A stretch of DNA of 33,062 bases from an uncultured Ruminococcus sp. (GCA_902798755.1 CADBYC010000041.1:1-33062), one strand, 5' to 3'. Shown: positions 18,254 through 26,178, numbered from the stretch's first letter. Made by a program: numbers and translations. Notes: a model not told the origin generated them from the letters alone.

Positions 18254-18282
18254 ATTATATAGAGCAAAATCGGGGTTGTAAA
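18254..18282 (-). promoter_or_regulatory. Promoter of the GH13-nucleotidyltransferase operon
   Basis: On the minus strand, TTTACA (18282-18277), 17-bp spacer, TATAAT (18259-18254), ending 23 nt before the ATG. It is divergent to the ABC importer promoter. Confidence 0.75.
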
Positions 18283-18402
18283 TGTCTTTTCCGCTTTTAG
18301 AACGAAAAAGGCAAGAAACGGGAATAAAGCAAAAATTTGGGAAGTATTTATCGAGTTTTAGAACTTCTGATAAAATATCCTAATCCAAGTGGACAAAACC
18401 TG

Positions 18403-18431
18403 TTGACAATAACCTGAAATATGATTATAAT
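18403..18431 (+). promoter_or_regulatory. Consensus sigma-A promoter of the sugar importer
   Basis: TTGACA (18403-18408), 17-bp spacer, TATAAT (18426-18431): both boxes match consensus exactly. A TTTATC...GATAAA inverted repeat just upstream (about 18347-18375) could be an operator, but no regulator gene is next to it. Confidence 0.8.
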
Positions 18432-18539
18432 ATGATGTAGTTTACAAGGGAATGAAGCATTCAGATTCAGGATTTAAATTTTGGCTTCCATGCCGTAGAA
18501 ATACGGTAAAAATACATTTCATTAAAAGGAGAAACCAAC

Positions 18540-19868
18540 ATGAAAGCAAAAAGAATTTTAGCACTGCTGCTGGCAGCAATGATGGTTCTTGCTCTCGCAG
18601 CCTGCGGCAACAGCGGCGACAAGAAGCAGGACGCTACCGAAGCCGGCAAGACCGACACCAAGACCGCCGAGGGCGGCTCCGTTTACTGGCTGAACTTCAA
18701 GCCTGAGCTCGACGAGACCCTGCAGGATCTCGCGAAGAAGTACACCGAGGCGAAGGGCGTAGAGGTCAAGGTCGTTACCGCGGCTTCCGGCACCTACAGC
18801 ACCACCCTTACCGCTGAGATGGACAAGACCGAGGCTCCCACTCTGTTTGTCATCGGCAACCAGCAGGGCGTCAAGGACTGGGGCGATTTCGCTCTTGATC
18901 TGAAGGACACCGCGATCGCGAAGGAACTCAATACCGACGCTTACAACCTCTATGATGAGAACGGCAAGCTCGTTTCCATCGGCTACTGCTATGAGTGCTA
19001 CGGCATCATCGTCAACCCCACCCTCATCGAGAAGGCGGGTCACACCATGGACGAGATCAAGAACTTCGCAGGTCTGAAGGCTGTTGCTGAGGATATCCAC
19101 AGCAAGGCCGGCGAGCTGGGCTTCGACGCATTCTCCTCCTCCGATATGGACGACTCCTCCTCCTGGAGATTCACCGGACATCTGGCGAACCTCGAGTACT
19201 ACTATGAGGAAAAGGAAGCCGGCGGCTGGACCGAGTGCCCTGCTTCTCTGACCGGTAAGTACATGGAGAACTACAAGAACCTGTACGATCTGATCATCAA
19301 CAACTCTCTGACTGCTCCTACCGATCTCGCTACCGGCGGCCACGACGCTGAGGCTGAGTTCAAGGAGGGCAAGGCTGCGTTCTTTGTCAACGGCTCCTGG
19401 GAGTACGCTGCTGTTTCCGAGGCTGTTCCGAACGCTACCATGATCCCCTACTACTGCGGCGTTGAAGGCGAAGAGAAGGCGGGTCTGAACTGCGGTACCG
19501 AGAACTGCTGGGCTGTAAACGCCAACGCTTCCGCTGCCGATCAGCAGGCGACCATCGACTTCATGGTATGGCTCGTTTCCGATCCCGAGGCTTCCGCTAC
19601 TATGGTTGGCCAGCTCGGTATCATGCCCTATAAGAATGCTGCCGCTTCCACCAACGGCTTCCTGAACGACGCTGCGAAGTACACCGCTGACGGTTGCTAC
19701 GTCATGGATTGGGCTACCAACTATCAGCCGAACGTTGACGAGTACCGCAAGGATCTCGTTTCCGCTCTGAACGCTTACAACGCTGACCAGACCGACGCTA
19801 ACTGGGATCTCGTCAAGACCGCCTTTGTTGACGGCTGGGCGAAGCAGTATCAGACCGTTAACGGCTGA
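18540..19868 (+). CDS. Sugar ABC importer substrate-binding lipoprotein
   Basis: 442 aa, with AAAAGGAG before the ATG. The leader 'MKAKRILALLLAAMMVLALAAC' ends in a lipobox, so Cys22 is lipidated. The mature part has the family 1 extracellular solute-binding layout, including 'VFDGWAKQYQ'-like C-terminal helices ('AFVDGWAKQYQTVNG') and many aromatic residues suited to stack on sugars. Codon use is strongly C-ending and uniform, as in highly expressed genes. It heads an operon with two permeases and is divergent from a GH13 enzyme, so a maltooligosaccharide or other alpha-glucan fragment is the likeliest ligand. No ATPase gene follows; such importers commonly share an MsmX-like ATPase encoded elsewhere. 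Confidence 0.9.
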   Translation: MKAKRILALLLAAMMVLALAACGNSGDKKQDATEAGKTDTKTAEGGSVYWLNFKPELDETLQDLAKKYTEAKGVEVKVVTAASGTYSTTLTAEMDKTEAPTLFVIGNQQGVKDWGDFALDLKDTAIAKELNTDAYNLYDENGKLVSIGYCYECYGIIVNPTLIEKAGHTMDEIKNFAGLKAVAEDIHSKAGELGFDAFSSSDMDDSSSWRFTGHLANLEYYYEEKEAGGWTECPASLTGKYMENYKNLYDLIINNSLTAPTDLATGGHDAEAEFKEGKAAFFVNGSWEYAAVSEAVPNATMIPYYCGVEGEEKAGLNCGTENCWAVNANASAADQQATIDFMVWLVSDPEASATMVGQLGIMPYKNAAASTNGFLNDAAKYTADGCYVMDWATNYQPNVDEYRKDLVSALNAYNADQTDANWDLVKTAFVDGWAKQYQTVNG

Positions 19869-19883
19869 TCAACATGATAGATC

Positions 19884-19929
19884 GGCTCCCTTCCCCAAGG
19901 GAGCTGTCAGCGGATCTTTGTCTGCTGAC
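19884..19929 (+). repeat. Paired hairpins between binding-protein and permease genes
   Basis: A 9-bp stem (19884-19892 with 19897-19905) is followed by GTCAGC/GCTGAC (19906-19911 with 19924-19929). There is no T-run. Stem-loops here often stabilise the binding-protein mRNA and lower permease expression. This sequence type also resembles a dispersed clostridial repeat. Confidence 0.55.
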
Positions 19930-20035
19930 TGAGGGTTGCATTGCGACCCAAAGCGAATCATGCATGAATCTGCGGGGCGGGCGGCGTTCGTCTGCCCCGT
20001 ATCTTTTTAGGATTTAGGTATAACGATTGATCAAG

Positions 20036-20160
20036 ATGTCATTGCGAGGGCTTGACGCGCGTGTCGAGCCCGTGGCAATCCCACAAACAGAGAATGAAAC
20101 CCAGGTTTTCTCTTTGTGGGATCGTCACGTCGCAGCCTGCGCTGTTTCATACAATGACAT
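20036..20160. repeat. 125-bp palindromic dispersed repeat (REP/MITE-like)
   Basis: The ends ATGTCATTG and CAATGACAT are inverted repeats. Inside, two further long stems pair (GGGCTTGAC with GTCGAGCCC, and GGCAATCCCACAAA with TTTGTGGGATCGTC). A shorter relative is at 25919-25954. There is no coding content. With the paired hairpins it fills the gap between the binding-protein and permease genes. Confidence 0.7.
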
Positions 20161-20226
20161 CGAAATGGATCAGTATTTATTTAGGATTTTTCCGCACGGC
20201 TCCCGCCGTGAACAGGAGGCTTAACA

Positions 20227-21141
20227 TTGGATAAAAGTACTACTTCGACCTCAAAGCCCAAGAAGCGCAAGAAGGCAAAGGGCGGTCACAGCTCCATGAC
20301 GCGGCGCTCGATGCGCAGATGGTCGTGGCTGTTTATCGGACCGGTTTTCGCCGCGTTCATCATCGGCTTCATTTGGCCGTTCGCACAGGGCATCTATCTG
20401 TCGTTCTGCGGCAAGTTCAATACCATCTCCAACGCGAAGTTCCAGGGCTTCACCAACTACATCAATGCGTTTCAGGACGCGACCTTCGGCCATGCGTTCT
20501 GGTTCACCGCTCTCTTTGCAATCGTCAGCGTTATCCTGATCAACCTGCTCGCTTTCGCGGCGGCATATGCGCTGACCCAGGGCGTCAAGGGCTCCAACCT
20601 CTTCCGTACCGTTTTCTTCATGCCGAACCTGATCGGCGGCATCGTCCTCGGTTATCTGTGGTCGATGATCTTTGACGGTATCCTTTCTATCTACAAAACC
20701 AGTATCCTCGCGAAAGCCGAGTACGGCTTCTGGGGATTGATCATTCTGCTGTTGTGGCAGCAGGTCGGCTACATGATGATCATTTACATCGCCGGCTTAC
20801 AGGCGGTGCCGGAGGATATGATCGAGGCGGCGAAGATCGACGGCGCGACCAAGAGCCAGACCCTTTTCCGCGTCATCATCCCTAACGTCATGCCCTCCAT
20901 CACGATCTGTACCTTCCTGACCCTGACCAACGGCTTCAAGCTGTATGACCAGAACCTCGCTCTGACCGGCGGCCAGCCGTTCAGACAGACGGAGATGCTC
21001 GCGCTGAATATCTCCAACGGCTATTCCGCGGTCAATACCCGCGGCGTCGCCCAGGCGAAGGCGGTCATCTTCTTCATCCTCGTCGCGACGCTCGGCATCG
21101 CCCAGCTTGTCTCAACCAGAAATAAGGAGGTGCAGCAGTAA
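20227..21141 (+). CDS. Sugar ABC importer permease, MalF/UgpA type
   Basis: 304 aa. The TTG start at 20227 is fixed by AGGAGG seven bases upstream and by the lysine-rich N-terminus (about residues 10-20) before the first membrane helix at about 33-55. About six transmembrane helices follow. The cytoplasmic EAA loop, which contacts the ATPase, reads 'EAAKIDGA' (200-207) then 'LFRVIIPNVMPS'. Its stop overlaps the next permease start by one base (TAATG), so the two are coupled. Context with the lipoprotein upstream makes a carbohydrate importer clear; the substrate is inferred. Confidence 0.92.
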   Translation: MDKSTTSTSKPKKRKKAKGGHSSMTRRSMRRWSWLFIGPVFAAFIIGFIWPFAQGIYLSFCGKFNTISNAKFQGFTNYINAFQDATFGHAFWFTALFAIVSVILINLLAFAAAYALTQGVKGSNLFRTVFFMPNLIGGIVLGYLWSMIFDGILSIYKTSILAKAEYGFWGLIILLLWQQVGYMMIIYIAGLQAVPEDMIEAAKIDGATKSQTLFRVIIPNVMPSITICTFLTLTNGFKLYDQNLALTGGQPFRQTEMLALNISNGYSAVNTRGVAQAKAVIFFILVATLGIAQLVSTRNKEVQQ

Positions 21142-22004
21142 TGGGTAAACAGAGATCCATCCAGCAGGAAAAGGCGCGCAAGACGATCATGTCCGTCGTG
21201 CTGGCGATCATCTGCGTGATCTATATGCTGCCGATCCTCACCATCTTCACCAATACCTTCAAGAACGCCTCGGCGGTCAAATCCGATATCTTCGCGCTGC
21301 CGAACAGCGAGACCTTCGTCGGCTTTGACAACTACGTCGCCGGTATGACGGCGGGCTCCTTCCCGTTCTGGAAGGCGGTCATCTTCAACGTCATCATCAC
21401 CGTCCTCTCCGCGGCGCTGATCCTTCTCTTCTGCTCCATGGCGGCATGGTATGTGGCGCGCGTCAACAGCTTCTTCTGCAAGATCTTCTACTACCTCTGC
21501 GTATTCTCCATGGTAGTTCCCTTCCAGATGGTGCAGTTCACGCTCTCTAAGACCGCCGATACCCTCAAGCTCAATACCCCGTGGACGATCCCGGTGATCT
21601 ACCTCGGCTTCGGCGCGGGACTTGCGATCTTCATGTTCGTCGGCTTCGCAAAGTCCATCCCGATCGAGATCGAGGAGGCCGCCTCCATCGACGGCTGCGA
21701 CCCTGTCCGCACCTACTTCCTCGTCGTCCTCCCCATGCTCAAGCCGACCCTCATCTCCGTCGGTATCCTTGAGATCATGTGGGTCTGGAACGACTACCTC
21801 CTGCCGTCCCTCGTTCTGGATCTTGCGAAGTACCGCAACATCCCCATGCACATCCAGCTGACCAACACGGGCAGCTACGGCCAGATGAACCTCGGCGCGA
21901 TGATGGCGATGATCTTCCTCTCCATCGTCCCGATCATCATTTTCTACCTGATCTGCCAGAAGTATATCATCAAGGGCGTTGCCGCCGGCGCGGTGAAGGG
22001 CTGA
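21141..22004 (+). CDS. Sugar ABC importer permease, MalG/UgpE type
   Basis: 287 aa, with AAGGAGG upstream (within the previous gene's end). About six membrane helices; the EAA loop is 'EEAASIDGCDP' (178-188) followed by 'YFLVVLPMLKPTL'. It forms the heterodimeric membrane channel with the MalF-type permease. It is the last gene of the importer operon and is followed by a terminator. The opposite-strand frame across it is a codon-bias shadow. Confidence 0.92.
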   Translation: MGKQRSIQQEKARKTIMSVVLAIICVIYMLPILTIFTNTFKNASAVKSDIFALPNSETFVGFDNYVAGMTAGSFPFWKAVIFNVIITVLSAALILLFCSMAAWYVARVNSFFCKIFYYLCVFSMVVPFQMVQFTLSKTADTLKLNTPWTIPVIYLGFGAGLAIFMFVGFAKSIPIEIEEAASIDGCDPVRTYFLVVLPMLKPTLISVGILEIMWVWNDYLLPSLVLDLAKYRNIPMHIQLTNTGSYGQMNLGAMMAMIFLSIVPIIIFYLICQKYIIKGVAAGAVKG

Positions 22005-22045
22005 TCCCGAATCGGAATATGTCAATTATATGACGCGTTAACGAC

Positions 22046-22078
22046 AGAGGCTTTCTCACGAGAGGAAGCCTCTTTTTC
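22046..22078 (+). terminator. Terminator of the sugar importer operon
   Basis: Stem AGAGGCTT/AAGCCTCT (22046-22053 with 22066-22073) with a TTTTT exit. The gap 22079-22480 beyond it holds a possible gene remnant (22261-22381) and one copy of a recurring 25-nt motif, with nothing else recognised. Confidence 0.75.
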
Positions 22079-22480
22079 AATATAGCCGAAATCAACAGTA
22101 CCGGTCGGCAGAGCGCTGTCGGCATCATCTTGGATCAAAAATCCGCCGATAGAGTATAGACAAGAATTATTATTTTAAGTATACATCTATCCAATATAAT
22201 CGAAAGAAAAATCGGTGTTTCTAGCACTATTGTAAAAAATAACAAAAATGAACAAAAATTAACACATCTTTTTTCCAGAACTCCCAATTGCGCTTCGACT
22301 GGAAGTTCTGCTTCCAGTTACGATCAATCTGCTCAACACAGATCTTAACGGAGACGGATATCCATTTTGTATTCAAAACTATTAACTGGAAATGCTCTTG
22401 AGGCGATCAAAATTTACTACGCAATATCAAAGAAAAGAGATCCGGCAAAAAACAATCTGTAACTTTTTGTTTCAAAACTA

Positions 22481-22509
22481 TTGACAGCGCTTCTTTGGCG
22501 TGTTATACT
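22481..22509 (+). promoter_or_regulatory. Promoter of the LexA-type repressor gene
   Basis: TTGACA (22481-22486), 17-bp spacer, TATACT (22504-22509), 47 nt before the ATG. The repressor presumably acts here too; no clear operator palindrome is visible. Confidence 0.75.
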
Positions 22510-22556
22510 ATCGACAGCATTGAAACGGATTGTATCAAGGTTCAAGGAGAGATAGT

Positions 22557-23162
22557 ATGGCACGCAGAAAACCCGAAAGATATGGAATCATTTATGATTA
22601 CGTCAATCAGTATTATGCGGAACACAGCCGATATCCTTCCGTGAGAGATATTGCAGCGGGGACGGGAATTTCTCTTGCTACCGTTCACCGTTATCTGAAG
22701 GACATGAAAGAAAGCGGCGAGATCGAATATGACGGACGCCGCAGTATCAGCACCTCACAGATCGAGATGGACAGCCCAACTCATTTTATGAAAGTGTTGG
22801 GATATGTTGCCTGCGGTGAAGGTCAGGAGGAAGAAGAAAGCGTTATTGAATACATCCGTATGCCCGAGAGCATTGTCGGCAAAGGTGAGTTCTTCGCGCT
22901 GATTGCCAAGGGTGAATCCATGATTGGAGCCGGGATTTCTCCCGGAGATTACGTCATTGTGCGTCAGCAAAAGACTGCTGACGTCGGCGATTATGTCGTT
23001 GCTTTGTATGAAGGAAAGAATAATTTGAAGCTGCTTGCAAAGGAAAATGGGAAGTATATTCTCCGTTCCTGTAATGAGGATAAAGAGTCATATCCCGATA
23101 TCTATCCAGAAGATTTACAGATCCAGGGAGTCGCGGTATGCGTTACCCACAAGTTAATATGA
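22557..23162 (+). CDS. LexA-type self-cleaving repressor of the integrative element
   Basis: 201 aa from the ATG at 22557 (AAGGAGA upstream; a start at 22530 would add nine poor residues). The N-terminal LexA-like winged helix is at about 5-66 ('YPSVRDIAAGTGISLATVHRYL'). The S24 peptidase half has the cleavage site 'VACGEG' (Cys86-Gly87), nucleophile Ser121 in 'GESMIGAG' and general base Lys158 in 'NNLKLL'. The Ser-Lys spacing of 37 equals that of E. coli LexA. The scissile Cys-Gly instead of Ala-Gly resembles UmuD. It sits upstream of xis-like and int genes, so DNA damage probably lifts repression of excision. A host LexA role is less likely given this context. Confidence 0.88.
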   Translation: MARRKPERYGIIYDYVNQYYAEHSRYPSVRDIAAGTGISLATVHRYLKDMKESGEIEYDGRRSISTSQIEMDSPTHFMKVLGYVACGEGQEEEESVIEYIRMPESIVGKGEFFALIAKGESMIGAGISPGDYVIVRQQKTADVGDYVVALYEGKNNLKLLAKENGKYILRSCNEDKESYPDIYPEDLQIQGVAVCVTHKLI

Positions 23163-23211
23163 TTGGTTTTAAGTGTGAGTGAATACGTGTAGATTAGCTG
23201 AGAGAGGTAGG

Positions 23212-23266
23212 AATCCTGTATCGGAAGGGCGCTCACACAGCGCCTTTTCTGATACGGGATTTTTAT
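23212..23266 (+). terminator. Long terminator after the repressor gene
   Basis: A long imperfect stem (AATCC-GTATC...GGCGCT with AGCGCC...GATAC-GGATT, loop CACAC) is followed by TTTTT. It separates the repressor from the xis-int genes. Confidence 0.75.
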
Positions 23267-23294
23267 TATATACCTGAAATCCTTCAGATTACAT

Positions 23295-23337
23295 AGGACG
23301 TGGCGCCTGATTCCTGCTGGTCGGCGCCATCTGTCCT
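23295..23337 (+). repeat. GC-rich hairpin in the leader of the xis gene
   Basis: AGGAC.TGGCGCC pairs with GGCGCCA...GTCCT around a 15-nt loop. It may be an mRNA leader structure or a small-RNA feature before the excisionase gene. Confidence 0.5.
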
Positions 23338-23384
23338 GTGTTCCGATCCGAAGATCGAGACTAAAAGTTAAGGAGAAATGTGTT

Positions 23385-23438
23385 GTGATTCAATTGAATA
23401 ATCTTTTATCAGCCTTTGAAGGAGAGGCTTTCGAATGA
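23385..23438 (+). CDS. Possible 17-aa leader peptide before the excisionase
   Basis: A GTG-started short frame with AGGAG nine bases upstream encodes MIQLNNLLSAFEGEAFE. Its stop overlaps the excisionase ATG by 4 nt (ATGA). That layout suggests translational coupling or a leader peptide. Short length makes chance possible. Confidence 0.35.
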   Translation: MIQLNNLLSAFEGEAFE

Positions 23439-23644
23439 AGGTCTCGAGCTTCAAGAGCTATGATGAGCTTCCGCTTTTCATCAAAGCCGAAACGCTGAGC
23501 GACGTCCTCGGGTTATCCAAATCGAGCGCCTATGAGTTGATGCGTGAGGAGGGGTTCCCCTCGGTGCGTATCAGTTCGCGCATCGTTGTTCCGAAGGAAG
23601 CGTTCATCGAATGGATCAACCAACGCATGGGTCAGGAGAAATGA
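23435..23644 (+). CDS. Excisionase-family HTH protein (Xis-like)
   Basis: 69 aa. The excisionase/MerR-like HTH_17 fold is plain: 'FIKAETLSDVLGLSKSSAYELMREEGFPSVRISSRIVVPKEAFIEWINQRM'. Such proteins bend att DNA and direct the tyrosine integrase to excise. Here it lies between the repressor and the integrase, as expected. GAAGGAGAGG lies upstream (from 23418), inside the 17-aa leader frame. Its stop overlaps the next gene by 4 nt. Confidence 0.85.
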   Translation: MKVSSFKSYDELPLFIKAETLSDVLGLSKSSAYELMREEGFPSVRISSRIVVPKEAFIEWINQRMGQEK

Positions 23645-24072
23645 GCCGTGCAAAGCACCTGAACAGGGATCCGATCAGTAACAGCTTTATCGGTCCCAAT
23701 GAGATCTTTGTAATCGATCTTTCGAGCACGGCGATTGCGATATACTGCTATCTGCTATGCTGTGAAGATCGAAAAACCTATACCTGTTACCCGTCGTTCC
23801 GGGCGATCGGTAAAGCGGTCGGAGTCACCAAAAAGACCGTTGAAAAGTATGTCCGCGAGTTGGAGGAGAAGCGTTTGATTGAAACAAAACGCACGCATAT
23901 GGCGGCAAAGGACGGGAAAATCCTGAACGGCAATTTGGAATACCATATCCTGCCGATACAGGAGGCGCTGTCGTATTATCATGAGAACAAGATCCATGAA
24001 TTTGCTGCCGAGCAGAAGCGGACAGAACAACGAAAAATGTTCAGGTATTATTACTTGGACAAAGCCGGCTGA
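23641..24072 (+). CDS. Winged-helix DNA-binding protein (HTH_36-like)
   Basis: 143 aa from the ATG at 23641 (AGGAG upstream, ATGA overlap with the excisionase gene). The segment 'CYPSFRAIGKAVGVTKKTVEKYVRELEEKRLIE' (about 54-86) is a winged helix-turn-helix of the HTH_36 type found in replication-initiator-like and regulatory proteins of clostridial elements. The remaining C-terminal part is basic and ends 'RKMFRYYYLDKAG'. It may be a regulator or a replication helper; sequence does not decide. Confidence 0.7.
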   Translation: MSRAKHLNRDPISNSFIGPNEIFVIDLSSTAIAIYCYLLCCEDRKTYTCYPSFRAIGKAVGVTKKTVEKYVRELEEKRLIETKRTHMAAKDGKILNGNLEYHILPIQEALSYYHENKIHEFAAEQKRTEQRKMFRYYYLDKAG

Positions 24073-24090
24073 ATTAACTAACCAACAACA

Positions 24091-24119
24091 GAGGCTGTAC
24101 CGTCAGCAGGAGGTACAGC
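24091..24119 (+). repeat. Hairpin after the winged-helix gene
   Basis: GGCTGTACC and GGTACAGCC pair perfectly around a 10-nt loop. There is no T-run. A 50-codon stretch without a start codon (24078-24230, ending 'DDETMISPHPVEIIKSD') overlaps it and may be a coding remnant. Confidence 0.5.
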
Positions 24120-24232
24120 CCGACAATTTATACGTTATTATCTTCGTGTGAGGAAAAGGAAGAAAAAGGTTTCGGTGACGATGAAACGATGATTTCGCCA
24201 CACCCGGTTGAGATTATAAAAAGCGATTAGTA

Positions 24233-24415
24233 ATGAGGCTTTATGATTTGTTATCCACCATCATTTGTATAATCATCGTCATTCTTTTTCTGCTGTTTCA
24301 GCGTTTGAAACCAACCGATTTTGAGCAGGTAAAAGCGGGGGTCGCTTACGTGGCTTCCCCCGCCGATCACATCGGACGGCAGAGCCGACCGTTTGTTTGT
24401 TGGACTTTTCCTTAG
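24233..24415 (+). CDS. Possible small membrane protein
   Basis: 60 aa. An N-terminal hydrophobic helix, 'LLSTIICIIIVILFLLF', is followed by a short tail. No good ribosome site is visible; the ATG is 2 nt after the stop of the unstarted reading frame before it. The second half crosses a GC-rich hairpin (24334-24363), which argues against strong coding. It may be a membrane peptide or a remnant. Confidence 0.3.
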   Translation: MRLYDLLSTIICIIIVILFLLFQRLKPTDFEQVKAGVAYVASPADHIGRQSRPFVCWTFP

Positions 24416-24539
24416 GTGGGTTGCAAAAGGGTCGTACTATTTTACAGTTGTTTCAAACACAAGTGAAAATTTTACTCTGCATTGACAAAGAAAAAGTCGA
24501 AATAATAAGAGTTGAATCAACAAAAAACCGGAGAGATCA

Positions 24540-24647
24540 TTGTTAGGTTTGGATATCGACTTTACCGAATTTATATGGTATTGTTTTGAGCTGCATAGCT
24601 ATCGGTCGGAGCTGATCCGGTCGGTAAGCAACCATGAAATGAGGTGA
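24540..24647 (+). CDS. Possible 35-aa small protein preceding the integrase
   Basis: A TTG-started frame with GGAGAG just upstream encodes LGLDIDFTEFIWYCFELHSYRSELIRSVSNHEMR (shown without the initiator) and stops 6 nt before the integrase ATG. The composition is protein-like, with aromatic and charged residues alternating in a helix pattern. It would be missed by ordinary length cut-offs. Support is only spacing, the ribosome-site-like motif and composition. Confidence 0.35.
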   Translation: MLGLDIDFTEFIWYCFELHSYRSELIRSVSNHEMR

Positions 24648-24653
24648 AAAACA

Positions 24654-25862
24654 ATGGCAAAAAGACAGAACGGAAAAGGAACCTTACGCAAGCGCAGCGA
24701 CGGTCGCTGGGAAGGTCGATTCAATATCGGCGTGAACGAAAACGGTAAGCCGAAGGTCAAGTACATTCTCGCCAAAACACAGGCGGAATGTGCCCGCAAG
24801 CTGAAAGCCGCGATCGAGGAATATGAACATGATAAAGAGATAGCCGAGCGCTGTACCTTCCTCACAAATCCGAACCCCACGCTCAGCGAGTGGTCAGCCA
24901 TCTGGCTCAGCTCCTACTGTAAGGGAATCATCCGAGAATCCACCTATGAAAACTACGCCTACTTCTTCGAAAGATATATCAATCCCAGAATCGGAGAAAT
25001 GGAGATCCGTAATATCACCACCATTATCTGCCAACAACTGCTGATGGAGCTGTATACCAAAGGTCGCCTGATTGATACATCCCAAGGCAAAGCCGGAACA
25101 GGCTACAGCCTGAAAACGGTCAAGAATGTCAAGATCGCGCTCCAGTCTTGCCTGCAAAAGGCAGAGGACGAGGAACTCATATCCAGAAATCCCGTCAAAG
25201 GAGTCAAGCTCCCGAAGCTCCAGAAAAAGGAAATGAAAACCTTGAAGGTGAGTGAGCTGAGCGCCTTCCTCAACGAAACGATCCGCTCCGACTGCTACGA
25301 ATTCTACTTTCTCGAGATTACGACAGGTCTGAGACTGGGAGAGATCCTCGCGCTCGAGTGGGAGGATCTGGACGAAGAAAACAAAACGATTCGTGTGAAC
25401 AAGCAAGTCAGGCGCTCCAAAAACGGAATGGAAGTATCTACACCGAAAACCCAAGCTTCCATCCGTACCATCAGCATCAGCACCGAGTGCCTGACATTGC
25501 TCAAAGGATTGAAAGCAAAACAGCCTGTCGGAACAAAACTGATGTTTCCTTCACCTGTAACGGGAACCTACTACGATCCGAAATCAGTCACATACAGATT
25601 GCACAGGATACAAAAGAGAGCAGGAGTACCGCAGATACGCTTCCACGATCTCAGACACAGCTTCGCTACCCTGTCCATCGAGCAGGGCATGGACATTAAA
25701 ACAATCTCGCATATGCTCGGTCATACCGACGCGGGATTTACAATGAACACTTATATGCACGTGACCGACTCGATGCAACAGAACGTCGCAGATACGATGG
25801 GAGAGTTATTGAAAAGCAAAAAGGACGAGAACGAGGAGAAGATCATCAAGTTCCCGGCATAG
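24654..25862 (+). CDS. int: Tyrosine integrase (Tn916/phage type)
   Basis: 402 aa. An N-terminal AP2-like arm-binding domain is visible ('KRQNGKGTLRKRSDGRWEGRFN'), then the core-binding helical domain (about 75-180) and the catalytic domain. All active-site residues are in place: R227 in 'TTGLRLGEIL', K265, H331 and R334 in 'HDLRHSFAT', H357 in 'LGHTDAG' and nucleophile Y367 in 'NTYMHV'. The gene ends 354 bp from a 47-bp tRNA-Arg core, the usual int-att layout. It should recombine the tRNA-derived core. The enzyme looks intact. Confidence 0.93.
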   Translation: MAKRQNGKGTLRKRSDGRWEGRFNIGVNENGKPKVKYILAKTQAECARKLKAAIEEYEHDKEIAERCTFLTNPNPTLSEWSAIWLSSYCKGIIRESTYENYAYFFERYINPRIGEMEIRNITTIICQQLLMELYTKGRLIDTSQGKAGTGYSLKTVKNVKIALQSCLQKAEDEELISRNPVKGVKLPKLQKKEMKTLKVSELSAFLNETIRSDCYEFYFLEITTGLRLGEILALEWEDLDEENKTIRVNKQVRRSKNGMEVSTPKTQASIRTISISTECLTLLKGLKAKQPVGTKLMFPSPVTGTYYDPKSVTYRLHRIQKRAGVPQIRFHDLRHSFATLSIEQGMDIKTISHMLGHTDAGFTMNTYMHVTDSMQQNVADTMGELLKSKKDENEEKIIKFPA

Positions 25863-25881
25863 CAAGTCAATATAAAGAAAA

Positions 25882-25914
25882 ATCGGCAGGAGCGATCCTG
25901 CCGATATCTTTTTT
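25882..25914 (+). terminator. Terminator of the integrase gene
   Basis: A perfect 10-bp stem (25882-25891 with 25896-25905), GCGA loop, and a T-run at 25908-25914. Confidence 0.9.
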
Positions 25915-25918
25915 AACG

Positions 25919-25954
25919 GTCATTGCGAAGCCCCTTTAGGGGCTGTGGCAATCT
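25919..25954. repeat. Short copy of the palindromic REP-like repeat
   Basis: GTCATTGCGA...GTGGCAATCT with an inner AGCCCC/GGGGCT stem matches one end of the repeat at 20036-20160. Confidence 0.6.
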
Positions 25955-26038
25955 CAACCGATTATAAGGAGCTTGATTGAGATACCAACCTCAAAAACTA
26001 AGGATTGTCTATTTGAATAATTAGAGTCGCGATTTGCG

Positions 26039-26074
26039 TTGTGGTCAAATTGTGGTCAAAAGCTGTTTTGACCA
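26039..26074 (+). repeat. Tandem arm-type repeats left of the right att core
   Basis: Two GTGGTCAAA copies in tandem, then an inverted copy (TTTTGACCA, about 26066-26074), about 150 bp left of the core at 26216. Likely integrase arm sites between int and the core. Confidence 0.55.
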
Positions 26075-26178
26075 TATTTTTCCTCGAAATCTTTCAGAGT
26101 TGTTTTCAGGTTGAATGAAGCCAATAAAAACTGACAGCACCCCGAAAACCCACTGTTTAAGCCGTTTATAAGCAAAAG

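Noticed and set aside
18558-19343. 261-aa leftward frame opposite the binding protein
   Set aside because: Codon-bias shadow of the lipoprotein gene.
21021-22025. 334-aa leftward frame opposite the second permease
   Set aside because: Aspartate/glutamate/arginine-rich shadow of a high-GC gene whose permease motifs are clear on the other strand.
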